Origin: an uncultured Roseobacter sp.
GTDB taxonomy: Bacteria > Pseudomonadota > Alphaproteobacteria > Rhodobacterales > Rhodobacteraceae
Reading direction: 5' to 3'
DNA: 64,000 nucleotides
Assembly: GCF_947493125.1 (NCBI RefSeq)
Contig: NZ_CANLQB010000002.1
Span: 124,001-188,000, forward strand
Shown: positions 43,192-51,788 of the stretch, piece after piece
Numbering within the stretch: position 1 is the first letter of the stretch
How the letters are laid out: the number at the start of each line of letters is the position of its first letter
Made by a program: the position numbers and the translations under genes
The notes under the pieces: generated by a model
The model's database searches: none
Told to the model about the DNA's origin: nothing
Seen by the model: the letters and a program-made list of their open reading frames with translations, nothing else

Positions 43192-44538
43192 ATGACGGGC
43201 CGGGGCATGAGCAGCGCACGCAAACGCATCTGGGGGTGGTACGCCTTCGATTGGGCCAGCCAGCCCTACAACACGTTGCTGATCACCTTCATCTTTGCGC
43301 CCTACGTCAGCGAACTCATGCAGGATGGCGCGCGCGCTCAGGCGGCGTGGGGCTTTGGCATCGGGGCGGCAGGCATCACGATCGCCGTCCTCGCCCCGGT
43401 GCTGGGGGCCATCGCCGACACCTCCGGCAACCGCATGCGGTTCATCTGGCTCTTCTCCGCGCTCTACTTGGTGGGCAGTGCAGGCCTGTGGCTCGCCAGC
43501 CCTGACGACTTCAACCTTCCCCTGACGCTGTTTCTCTTTGCCCTTGGTCTCATCGGCATGGAGTTCGCGACCATTTTCGTCAATGCCATGCTCCCGGACC
43601 TCGGCCCGCGCGAAGAGATCGGCCGCATCTCGGGCACCGGCTGGGCCATCGGCTATCTGGGCGGGCTGGTCACGCTTGTGATCATGCTGTTTTTCTTCGC
43701 CGAAAGCGCCACCACCGGCAAAACCTTCCTTGGGCTCGACCCCGCACTCGGCCTCAACGCCGAAGCCCGTGAAGGCACCCGCTTTGTGGGCCCTTTGACG
43801 GCCATCTGGTACGCGATTTTCATGATCCCCTTCTTTCTCTGGGTGCGTGATCCCAAGCCCGTCAAAGCCACCACCGGCGCCGTGCGCACCGCCCTGCGAG
43901 GCCTCCGCCGCACCCTCCGCCGGCTGCCGCAAACCCCCTCGCTGTTTTCCTACCTAGGCGCCTCGATGTTCTACCGCGACGCGCTGAACGGCATCTATGC
44001 CTTCGGCGGCATATACGCCCAGGGCGTGCTGGGCTGGACGGTCGTCGATGTGGGCGTCTTCGGCATCATCGCGATCATCACCGGGGCGCTCTTTGCCTGG
44101 CTCGGCGGCAAGGCCGACGTGCGTTTCGGCCCCGGGGCGGTGATCAAGGTGTCCATCGCCGCGCTTACCGCCGTCGCCATCACCATCGTCTTCGTCTCCC
44201 GCGACAGCCTCTTCGGCATCGCACTTCCCGAAGACAGCCGCGCCCCCGATATCGCCTTCTATATCCTCGGCGCGGTGATCGGCGCGGCGGGCGGCACGCT
44301 GCAATCGGCCAGCCGCTCTATGATGGTCCGGCAGGCCGACCCGCACCGCATGACCGAAGCCTTCGGCCTCTACGCGCTCTCGGGCAAGGCAACAAGCTTC
44401 CTCGCACCGCTTCTGATCGGAATTGTGACAGCGGCCAGCGGGTCTCAGCAAATCGGTGTCACTCCGATTATCGGGCTGTTCATCCTCGGGCTGATCCTGC
44501 TAGCGTGGGTCAAGCCGAATGGAGATTTCAGGACATGA
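43192..44538 (+). CDS. MFS transporter, UMF1-like
   Basis: RIWGWYAFDWASQPYNTLLITFIFAPYV; GTGWAIGYLGGLVTL; 12 TM. Confidence 0.92.
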   Translation: MTGRGMSSARKRIWGWYAFDWASQPYNTLLITFIFAPYVSELMQDGARAQAAWGFGIGAAGITIAVLAPVLGAIADTSGNRMRFIWLFSALYLVGSAGLWLASPDDFNLPLTLFLFALGLIGMEFATIFVNAMLPDLGPREEIGRISGTGWAIGYLGGLVTLVIMLFFFAESATTGKTFLGLDPALGLNAEAREGTRFVGPLTAIWYAIFMIPFFLWVRDPKPVKATTGAVRTALRGLRRTLRRLPQTPSLFSYLGASMFYRDALNGIYAFGGIYAQGVLGWTVVDVGVFGIIAIITGALFAWLGGKADVRFGPGAVIKVSIAALTAVAITIVFVSRDSLFGIALPEDSRAPDIAFYILGAVIGAAGGTLQSASRSMMVRQADPHRMTEAFGLYALSGKATSFLAPLLIGIVTAASGSQQIGVTPIIGLFILGLILLAWVKPNGDFRT

Positions 44539-45464
44539 CCCTCCGCCCCCTCATCGCGCTCAGTGCCCTCATGCTCGCGCTTGCAGCCTGCTCGGATGGC
44601 ACCCCGCAATCCGAAGCGCAGGCCTCCGCCATCCTGCCCACCATCGGCACCTCGGGTCACACCCAGAGCAACACACCCGCCAAGCAGATCTTCGGGGCCG
44701 AGCGCGTGGCCTCGGTCGGGGCGCCGGCGCCCTTCGGCAGCTATTCAAAGGGCTGTGTCGCCGGTGCCGCACAGCTGGCCGAAACGGGCCCGACCTGGCA
44801 GGCGATGCGGCTCTCGCGCAACCGCAACTGGGCCCACCCTGCGACCGTCGATTACGTCAAGGACCTCAGCCGCAAGGCCGCGCAGCAACCCGGCTGGAAC
44901 GGGCTCTACGTGGGCGATCTCAGCCAGCCGCGCGGCGGGCCGATGCTCACCGGACACGCCAGCCACCAGATCGGGCTCGATGCCGATATCTGGCTGCGAC
45001 CGGCGGACAATCTGACCCTCTCGGTCGCTCAACGCGAGAGCATCTCGTCGATCTCCCTGCGTCGCGAGCGCGGCGCCTTCGTGAACGACAACTGGACGCG
45101 CCAGCACCACGAGATCCTGAAAGCCGCGGCCTCCGACCCGCGCGTCGCACGGATCTTCATCTTCCCGGGCGCCAAGGTGCAGATGTGCAAGGATGCCACG
45201 GGCGACCGCTCCTGGCTCAACAAGATCCGGCCATGGTACGGGCACCACTACCACTTCCACGTCCGCCTCGCCTGCCCCGCCGGGGCCCAGGGCTGTGTCA
45301 ACCAGGCTCCGCCACCGCCCGGTGACGGCTGCGCCGACGCCGAAGCCTGGGTGCAGACGATCCTGAACCCACCACCGCCCGACCCCAATGCCCCGCCGCC
45401 CCGACCCCGGCGGCAGATTCTGCTCGCCGATCTTCCCCAACAATGCGCAAACGTCTTGCAGTAG
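44535..45464 (+). CDS. mepA: Penicillin-insensitive murein endopeptidase (lipoprotein)
   Basis: Lipobox LALAAC; GGPMLTGHASHQIGLDADIWL; WYGHHYHFHVRLACP. Confidence 0.93.
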   Translation: MTLRPLIALSALMLALAACSDGTPQSEAQASAILPTIGTSGHTQSNTPAKQIFGAERVASVGAPAPFGSYSKGCVAGAAQLAETGPTWQAMRLSRNRNWAHPATVDYVKDLSRKAAQQPGWNGLYVGDLSQPRGGPMLTGHASHQIGLDADIWLRPADNLTLSVAQRESISSISLRRERGAFVNDNWTRQHHEILKAAASDPRVARIFIFPGAKVQMCKDATGDRSWLNKIRPWYGHHYHFHVRLACPAGAQGCVNQAPPPPGDGCADAEAWVQTILNPPPPDPNAPPPRPRRQILLADLPQQCANVLQ

Positions 45465-46360
45465 CCGCAGCCACTCTCGGCATCGCAGCACTGATCCTCA
45501 TCTTTTCGTGGTGGCCTAGGGCCTCCGCTGTTCCGTCCGACGGCCAGCCCGCCCGGCATGTCTCGACCTATGTCTGGCAGGACGCCAACGATTGGTTCGG
45601 TGGATTTTCGGGGTTGGAACTCACGTCTGACGGCGCGGCCTTCTACGCGGTGACCGACCGCGCCTATCTCGTGCGCGGCTCCATCACGCGGACCGACGGG
45701 CAAATCACGGCCACGACAATCGACGACCACCGCCAACTGGTCGACCGCAACGGCAACACCCGCCGCTTCCCCCATGACGACGCCGAAGGGCTGGCGCTTG
45801 ACGGGCAAGGCCGCCTCTTCGTGTCCTTCGAAGGGGCCCAACGCATCCTGCGCTATGATGACTGGGAGGCCAACGCCCGCTGGCCCTCCTACACCCGCGC
45901 CTGGCGTGCCCTGCATATCAACGGCGGGCTTGAGGCGGTCGCCGTGGACGCGGCGGGCACGCTCTACACCCTGCCCGAGGGCGTTCCGCGCGGCGCTTAT
46001 GAAGCGCTGGTCTATCGCCGGCACCCTCAACAGAAGTGGCAGCAGCCCTTCACGCTGCCGCTCGACATCGGCTATCTGCCCGTCGGTGCCGACTTTGGAC
46101 CGGACGAGCGGCTCTACCTGCTCGAGCGCAAGCTCACCACACTCGGCTTCCGCAGCCGCATTCGCGCCATGTCAGTCACCGAGGACGGGGTCAGGGACAT
46201 CGAAACCGTGCTTGAGACACCGCGGCGCATTCACGGGAACCTCGAAGGCCTGTCGGTCTGGCAGGACAGCGACGGGCGCATCCGGCTCACCATGATCTCA
46301 GACAATAACTTCTGGCGCGCATTACCCACACATATTGTCGAATATGTGCTGATCAACTGA
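45443..46360 (+). CDS. Esterase-like activity of phytase family protein
   Basis: GGFSGLELTSDGAAFYAVTDRAYLVRG; DDAEGLALDGQGRLFVSFEG; NLEGLSVWQD. Confidence 0.88.
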   Translation: MRKRLAVAAATLGIAALILIFSWWPRASAVPSDGQPARHVSTYVWQDANDWFGGFSGLELTSDGAAFYAVTDRAYLVRGSITRTDGQITATTIDDHRQLVDRNGNTRRFPHDDAEGLALDGQGRLFVSFEGAQRILRYDDWEANARWPSYTRAWRALHINGGLEAVAVDAAGTLYTLPEGVPRGAYEALVYRRHPQQKWQQPFTLPLDIGYLPVGADFGPDERLYLLERKLTTLGFRSRIRAMSVTEDGVRDIETVLETPRRIHGNLEGLSVWQDSDGRIRLTMISDNNFWRALPTHIVEYVLIN

Positions 46361-46449
46361 CTTGTGCCGTCGGGCAATTGCGCCTAAAGACCGCGCGTTG
46401 GACCTTCGTCCGACCAAGTGCCGCACCCTTGCCAAAACGGAAAGACCTC

Positions 46450-47070
46450 ATGACACGCGCTCACCTCCCCGGCATTCTCGCCATGGCCGCCATCGTTGTG
46501 GCCTCGAACATCCTCGTTCAATTCCTCTTCGGCCAATGGCTGACCTGGGGAGCCTTTACCTATCCACTGGCCTTCCTCGTCACGGATGTGATGAACCGAG
46601 TCTACGGTACAGGCCCGGCGCGCCGCGTGGTCTTTGTCGGATTTCTCGTGGGCGTCGGCTGTTCGCTGATCGGCACCCAGATCATGGGCGAGTTCGGCCC
46701 GCTCGTCACGCTGCGCATCGCGCTCGGATCCGGCCTCGCCTTTCTAACCGCGCAATTGCTCGACGTGGCAATCTTCTCCGCCCTGAGGGAGGGCCGCTGG
46801 TGGCGCGCGCCGCTCGCTTCCACGCTGATTGGCAGCACGGTGGATACAGCGCTCTTCTTCACCATCGCCTTCTCAGCCAGCCTCACCTTCATTGAGCCCG
46901 CAAATGACGTCAGCTGGGCCGGTGAGGTCCTGCCAATCCTCGGTGTCGGTCCCGCAGCCCCGCTCTGGGTCTCGCTGGCCGTGGCCGACTGGATGGTGAA
47001 ACTGTCGCTGGCTTTGGTGGCACTGATCCCGTTCCGCTTAATCACCACCCGGATCGCAGCTGCAAGCTGA
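46450..47070 (+). CDS. Queuosine precursor transporter (VUT/YhhQ family)
   Basis: FPLAFLVTDVMNR-type motif (TYPLAFLVTDVMNRVYG), 6-TM; start ATG 46450. Confidence 0.9.
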   Translation: MTRAHLPGILAMAAIVVASNILVQFLFGQWLTWGAFTYPLAFLVTDVMNRVYGTGPARRVVFVGFLVGVGCSLIGTQIMGEFGPLVTLRIALGSGLAFLTAQLLDVAIFSALREGRWWRAPLASTLIGSTVDTALFFTIAFSASLTFIEPANDVSWAGEVLPILGVGPAAPLWVSLAVADWMVKLSLALVALIPFRLITTRIAAAS

Positions 47071-47217
47071 GGGTTTGCATATTTTTGGAACAATGAAAGA
47101 CACATGTCTTTGCCGTTGCCGGCAGAGCCGCGCCGTTAACGAAAAAATGCTTGGTGATTTCCAAAACCTGTGCGACGATTCTGTCAACGTCAACAGATAG
47201 GTAAAGGAGGTGATCCA

Positions 47218-47274
47218 GTGTCGAGAAAGGTATTGGAGCGAGGTGTCGGAACAGCTTTGGAGGTCGCCTGCTGA
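47218..47274 (+). CDS. Putative leader peptide, 18 aa (VSRKVLERGVGTALEVAC, GTG start)
   Basis: Follows a full-length Shine-Dalgarno; very short, so coding status needs data; the SD overlaps the G of GTG so initiation spacing is tight-to-normal (core AGGAGG 7 nt upstream). Confidence 0.5.
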   Translation: MSRKVLERGVGTALEVAC

Positions 47275-47346
47275 GGCAGCCCTTGACGGGCAGACCACCT
47301 GAGTGGACATCGGTCTAACCGATCCCCCTCCTGAAGCCATTCGATT

Positions 47347-47375
47347 GGGCCGCACCACACCGTGCGGCCCTTTTT
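47347..47375 (+). terminator. Intrinsic terminator gggccgcac-cacacc-gtgcggccc-ttttt
   Basis: 9-bp perfect GC-rich stem plus T5. Confidence 0.88.
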
Positions 47376-47405
47376 CGTAGGCAGCTTTCATGGCAGAAGG
47401 CAGGA

Positions 47406-47828
47406 ATGCTGTGGATCAACGATCAGATAGAACTCCAAGACTGGGAACTGACCGAGAGCTTCGTGCGCGCCTCCGGCCCCGGCGGGCAGAACGTGAACAA
47501 GGTCGCCACCGCGGTTGAGCTGCGGTTCGAGGCCGCGCGCTCGCCCTCGCTGCCCGGCCCGGTGAAGACCCGGCTCAAACGCCTGGCCGGGCGGCGCTGG
47601 ACCACCGAGGGCGCGCTGGTCATCCAATGCGACGAGACCCGCAGCCAGGCCCGCAACCGCGACATCGCCCGTGACCGCCTCGCCGAGCTGATCCGCAAGG
47701 CCCTTGTGCGCCCCAAACGCCGCATCCCGACCAAGCCGACGCTCGGCTCGAAAAAACGGCGGCTGAAGGCCAAAAAACTGCGCGGTGAGGTGAAGGCGTT
47801 GCGCGGCTCCGTGCGCGATTCGGACTGA
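47406..47828 (+). CDS. arfB: Alternative ribosome-rescue peptidyl-tRNA hydrolase ArfB
   Basis: RASGPGGQNVNKVATAVELRF and basic tail RRIPTKPTLGSKKRRLKAKKLRGEVKALRG. Confidence 0.95.
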   Translation: MLWINDQIELQDWELTESFVRASGPGGQNVNKVATAVELRFEAARSPSLPGPVKTRLKRLAGRRWTTEGALVIQCDETRSQARNRDIARDRLAELIRKALVRPKRRIPTKPTLGSKKRRLKAKKLRGEVKALRGSVRDSD

Positions 47829-47996
47829 TCCCCCGGTCTCGGAAATGCATGCCGGTGCGAGTATGCCTGTACCAATGCGGTCCAAGGTTGCGGGGGCGCG
47901 ACCTGGCGATGTGTTTCCTATCTGCCTTGTAAACAGCCGCAAAAGCGACCTTCCAAAAAGTTAATATCATTCCAAAACAGTGTGTTCTGGCATTCT

Positions 47997-48012
47997 TGAG
48001 GGGCGTACCTCA
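47997..48012. promoter_or_regulatory. LacI-like operator 1 (tgaggggcgtacctca)
   Basis: Imperfect 16-bp palindrome with central CG; with the second copy forms 15-bp inverted arms (14/15 identity). Confidence 0.65.
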
Positions 48013-48026
48013 AAAATATGTCGACA

Positions 48027-48042
48027 TGAGGTACGTCCCTCA
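48027..48042. promoter_or_regulatory. LacI-like operator 2 (tgaggtacgtccctca)
   Basis: 14/16 palindrome, central CG, 30 bp from operator 1, upstream of operon encoding a LacI regulator. Confidence 0.7.
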
Positions 48043-48111
48043 TCTAGCGTGAAGAGGTCCGGAACCGACTCGGCGGGGACCGAGCGGGCAGGACCACTAG
48101 GGAGGTACCAC

Positions 48112-49431
48112 ATGACATATTCGAAACTGACGGCCGTCAGTGCGCTCAGCCTTGCCGCAGCAGGCTTCGGCGCATCCGCACATGCCGAAGACCTGACACT
48201 CTGCTGGGCGGCCTGGGATCCGGCAAACGCGCTCGTGGAGCTCAGCAAGGAGTTCGAAGAGCAATCCGGCCACACCATGAACTTCGAGTTCATCCCCTGG
48301 CCCAACTTCGCCGACCGCATGCTGAACGAGCTTAACTCCGGCGGCAATCTTTGCGACCTGCTGATCGGCGACAGCCAGTGGATCGGCGGCGGCGCCGAGA
48401 ACGGGCATTACGTCAAGCTGAACGACTTCTTCGACGCCGAAGGCATCTCCATGGGCGATTTCGCCGATGCCACCGTCTATGCCTATTCCACATGGCCCAA
48501 GGGCTCGGAAAACTACTATGCGCTGCCTGCGATGGGCGATGCCAACGGGTGGTTCTATCGCAAGGACTGGTTCGAACGGGAGGACATCCGCGCTGCCTTC
48601 AAGGAAGAGACAGGCCGCGAGCTTGGAGAGCCTCAGACGCAAAAAGAGCTGCTTGAGATCGCGCAATTCTTCCAGGAGCGCGAGATCGACGGTCAGACAG
48701 TCTATGGCGCCGCCATCTTCACCGAGCGTGGCTCGGAAGGCATCACCATGGGGGTCACCGGGGCGCTCTACCCCTGGGGCTTCAAATACGAAAACACCCC
48801 GGGATCTTACGACATGGAAGGTGCCGTGAACTCGCCGGAAGCCGTGGAAGCACTTGAATTCTACAAGGAATTCTACGAAACCGCGACACCGCCGGGCTAC
48901 ACGAACTCCTACATGGGGGAATCGCTCGACGCCTTCAAATCCGGTCAGGTGGCGATGGCGATGAACTGGTTCGCTTTCTTCCCCGGCCTCTACGCCGACC
49001 CGAACACCGGGGGCGACAAGATCGACTTCTTTGTGAACCCGCCGCAGAACCAGGCAGGCTCCACATTGGGCGGTCAGGGCATCAGCGTGGTCGCCTACTC
49101 CGACAAGCAGGACGCGGCGCTCGAATACATCAAGTGGTTCGCCCAGCCGGACGTGCAGCAGAAGTGGTGGGATCTGGGCGGGTATTCCGCGCATAAGGCC
49201 GTGCTCGAAAGCCCGGAGTTCGTCGACAGCGCACCCTTTGCCGGCGACTTCCTCGAGGCCATGAATGACGTGCAGGACTTCTGGCAGGAACCGGCCTATG
49301 CCGAACTCCTGCTCGCCATGCAGAAGCGCGTGCATGACTACGTGGTCGCCGACCAAGGCACGGCCAAGGAAGCACTCGACAAGCTGATCGAGGATTGGAC
49401 CGAGACCTTCGAAGACGAAGGCAAGCTCTGA
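48112..49431 (+). CDS. Sugar ABC transporter substrate-binding protein (family 1)
   Basis: Signal peptide MTYSKLTAVSALSLAAAGFGASAHA; ggaggt SD upstream; EFIPWPNFADRMLNELNSGG. Confidence 0.93.
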   Translation: MTYSKLTAVSALSLAAAGFGASAHAEDLTLCWAAWDPANALVELSKEFEEQSGHTMNFEFIPWPNFADRMLNELNSGGNLCDLLIGDSQWIGGGAENGHYVKLNDFFDAEGISMGDFADATVYAYSTWPKGSENYYALPAMGDANGWFYRKDWFEREDIRAAFKEETGRELGEPQTQKELLEIAQFFQEREIDGQTVYGAAIFTERGSEGITMGVTGALYPWGFKYENTPGSYDMEGAVNSPEAVEALEFYKEFYETATPPGYTNSYMGESLDAFKSGQVAMAMNWFAFFPGLYADPNTGGDKIDFFVNPPQNQAGSTLGGQGISVVAYSDKQDAALEYIKWFAQPDVQQKWWDLGGYSAHKAVLESPEFVDSAPFAGDFLEAMNDVQDFWQEPAYAELLLAMQKRVHDYVVADQGTAKEALDKLIEDWTETFEDEGKL

Positions 49432-49530
49432 CTGCCTCCGGGTGGGGTGGCCTGAAAGCCCACCCGACCTGCCTGTTCACACCGTAGGGTTGGCCCATTG
49501 GGCCGCCCTGCGACGGGAAAGTCGTGCCAG

Positions 49531-50478
49531 ATGACCCAAGCTCCCATCACCCGCGCCGCTGAGGCCACACCGCTCCCTGTGGCGCGCAAGATCCGCGGCC
49601 TGAGCGACCGCGCCATCGCCTGGATCTTCGTAGGCCCGACGATCTTCCTGCTTCTGGCGATCAACATCTTCCCGCTGATCTGGACGATCAATCTCAGCTT
49701 CACCAACTTCCGCGCCAATCGCCCCAACCGTGAGGTCGAGTATGTGGGCCTGCGCAACTACGAGCGCATCCTCACCGACACCGACATCTGGCTTAACATG
49801 CAGGCCACCGCGCATTTCCTGTTCTGGACCATCCTGTTGCAGGTGCTGATCGGCTTTACGCTGGCCTACCTCATCAACAAGAAATTCAAGGGCAACGACC
49901 TCTGGACCACGATCATCGTGCTGCCCATGATGCTGTCGCCAGCGGTTGTGGGCAACTTCTGGAAGTTCCTCTACCAGCCGCAGATCGGGCTCTTCAATTA
50001 CATCGTCGCCTTCTTCACCGGCAAGGACCCCTCCAGTTTCGAGATGCTCGGCCAAGTGAACCTCGCCCCCTGGTCCATCGTGATCGTCGACACATGGATG
50101 TGGACCCCCTTCGTGATGCTGATCTGCCTCGCCGGGCTGCGCTCCATCCCCGACTACATCTACGAGGCGGCCGAGATCGACCGCGCCTCCAAATGGCGGC
50201 AGTTCTGGACAATCACCGTGCCGATGGTCATGCCGTTCCTGATGCTGGCCGTGCTCTTTCGCGGAATCGAGAACTTCAAGATGTTCGACCTGGTGGTCCA
50301 GCTGACGGGTGGCGGGCCTGGCTCGACGACCGAGCTGACCTCGATCAACCTCAAGCGCGAAGCTTTCGAGAAGTGGCGCACAGGCTATGCCTCGGCCTAT
50401 GCGATCATCCTCTTCGTGACCGTCTTCGGCCTCGCCTCGATCTACGTGAAAGCCCTCAACAAGGTGAAGGAACGCTGA
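49531..50478 (+). CDS. Sugar ABC transporter permease (MalF type)
   Basis: 6 TM, EAAEIDRASKWRQFWTITVPMVMPFL EAA loop; start ATG 49531. Confidence 0.93.
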   Translation: MTQAPITRAAEATPLPVARKIRGLSDRAIAWIFVGPTIFLLLAINIFPLIWTINLSFTNFRANRPNREVEYVGLRNYERILTDTDIWLNMQATAHFLFWTILLQVLIGFTLAYLINKKFKGNDLWTTIIVLPMMLSPAVVGNFWKFLYQPQIGLFNYIVAFFTGKDPSSFEMLGQVNLAPWSIVIVDTWMWTPFVMLICLAGLRSIPDYIYEAAEIDRASKWRQFWTITVPMVMPFLMLAVLFRGIENFKMFDLVVQLTGGGPGSTTELTSINLKREAFEKWRTGYASAYAIILFVTVFGLASIYVKALNKVKER

Positions 50479-50663
50479 TGGCTGTCTGTGACATCCGCCT
50501 GCCGAAGAGCGCCCATCTCTCCAGCTGGGCCGCACCGTTGACGCCTCTGGCGCTCGCCATTGCATCGCTGGCCGATCCGGCAAACACCGATGCCATACCG
50601 GCGGTGATCGAAAGCATGCGCATTGCGGATCAACAGCCCGACCCGTCGGAGACCCCGTCATGA
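50478..50663 (+). CDS. Small ORF (61 aa) between permease genes
   Basis: MAVCDIRLPKSAHLSSWAAPLTPLALAIASLADPANTDAIPAVIESMRIADQQPDPSETPS; TGATG overlap with upstream stop and ATGA overlap with downstream start. Confidence 0.65.
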   Translation: MAVCDIRLPKSAHLSSWAAPLTPLALAIASLADPANTDAIPAVIESMRIADQQPDPSETPS

Positions 50664-51598
50664 GCAGCTTCTCCGTCACCGAGCCCAACGCCCGCTCCAA
50701 ATGGGTCGCCGGCTCCCTCGTGATCCTTTACGCGCTGATCACCATGGTGCCGCTGGCGTGGATCATGCTCACCGGGTTCAAATCTCCCGCCGATGCGATC
50801 AGCTACCCGCCCAAGGTGATCTTTGACCCCACCCTCGAAGGCTACGTGAACCTCTTCACCACCCGCACCCGGCAGACCGACGACTTCCTCGCCGCCAACC
50901 CGCCCGAGACCTGGTACGAGGAGATCGTGCGCCAGTACGACATGGTCATCGCGGGCCCGTCGAAATTCGGCGAACGGTTTCTCAACTCGGTCATCATCGG
51001 CTTTGGCTCGACCTTTCTCAGCGTCTTCCTTGGGACCCTCGCGGCATACGCCTTCTCGCGCTTCAAAATACCGCTGGCGGACGATCTGCTGTTCTTTATC
51101 CTGAGTACAAGGATGATGCCGCCCATCGCCGTCGCCATTCCGATCTTTCTGATGTACCGGCAACTCGGTCTCAGCGACACGCACCTCGGGATGATCCTGC
51201 TCTACACGGCGGTGAACATCTCGCTCGCGGTCTGGCTGCTCAAAAGCTTCATCGACGGCATCCCCACCGAGTACGAGGAAGCCGCCCTCATCGACGGCTA
51301 CACCCGCTTCCAGGCCTTCTACAAGGTTGTGCTGCCACAGGCGGCGACCGGCATCGCCTCCACCGCGATCTTCTGCCTGATCTTTGCGTGGAACGAATAC
51401 GCCTTTGCCGTGCTGCTCACCTCCGGCACCGCGCAAACGGCGCCGCCCTTCATTCCGACGATCATCGGCGTGGGGGGTCTCGACTGGCCTGCCGTGGCGG
51501 CTGGCGCTACCATCTTCCTGCTGCCGGTCATGATCTTCACGGTTGCCCTGCGCAAACACCTACTGCGCGGCATAACATTCGGAGCCGTACGGAAATGA
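50660..51598 (+). CDS. Sugar ABC transporter permease (MalG type)
   Basis: 6 TM, EEAALIDGYTRFQAFYKVVLPQAATGIA EAA loop. Confidence 0.94.
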   Translation: MSSFSVTEPNARSKWVAGSLVILYALITMVPLAWIMLTGFKSPADAISYPPKVIFDPTLEGYVNLFTTRTRQTDDFLAANPPETWYEEIVRQYDMVIAGPSKFGERFLNSVIIGFGSTFLSVFLGTLAAYAFSRFKIPLADDLLFFILSTRMMPPIAVAIPIFLMYRQLGLSDTHLGMILLYTAVNISLAVWLLKSFIDGIPTEYEEAALIDGYTRFQAFYKVVLPQAATGIASTAIFCLIFAWNEYAFAVLLTSGTAQTAPPFIPTIIGVGGLDWPAVAAGATIFLLPVMIFTVALRKHLLRGITFGAVRK

Positions 51599-51783
51599 TT
51601 GATTTCATCCAAGGTCTTCTCCGCCTGCGCCGCGGCCCCTGGGAAATGCTGGCCACCATCATCATCGCCGTGGGAGTCTTCATGCTCATGCAACCCTTCG
51701 TGATGTGGGCCTTCACCTATTCCTTCATCACAACACTGATCGGCACGGTGATGTTCATCGTCGTCAGCCACTTCCCGGAGTAA
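51595..51783 (+). CDS. Small membrane protein (62 aa, 2 TM)
   Basis: MIDFIQGLLRLRRGPWEMLATIIIAVGVFMLMQPFVMWAFTYSFITTLIGTVMFIVVSHFPE; ATGA overlap with permease stop. Confidence 0.78.
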   Translation: MIDFIQGLLRLRRGPWEMLATIIIAVGVFMLMQPFVMWAFTYSFITTLIGTVMFIVVSHFPE

Positions 51784-51788
51784 CCGAG

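Larger units (their letters stand above)
47203..47375 (+). ncRNA. Candidate short leader transcript / attenuator or sRNA upstream of arfB
   Basis: aaaggaggtgatccag (complement of 16S 3' end), 18-codon ORF, structured region, anti-SD-like gatccccctcct, intrinsic terminator. Confidence 0.55.

Noticed and set aside
46361-46449. preQ1 riboswitch upstream of the queuosine-precursor transporter
   Set aside because: Only a weak ggac-cttc-gtcc hairpin is visible; no recognisable preQ1 aptamer core.
47096-47111. aaagaca-ca-tgtcttt palindrome as terminator of the VUT transporter gene
   Set aside because: AT-rich, no T-tract after it; could be an operator but evidence is too thin.
47038-47391. 117-aa minus-strand ORF over the arfB leader region
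   Set aside because: Runs through a terminator stem and structured region, no domain, no RBS.
48097-49356. 419-aa minus-strand ORF opposite the sugar-binding protein
   Set aside because: Antisense shadow; the plus strand has signal peptide and SBP family features.
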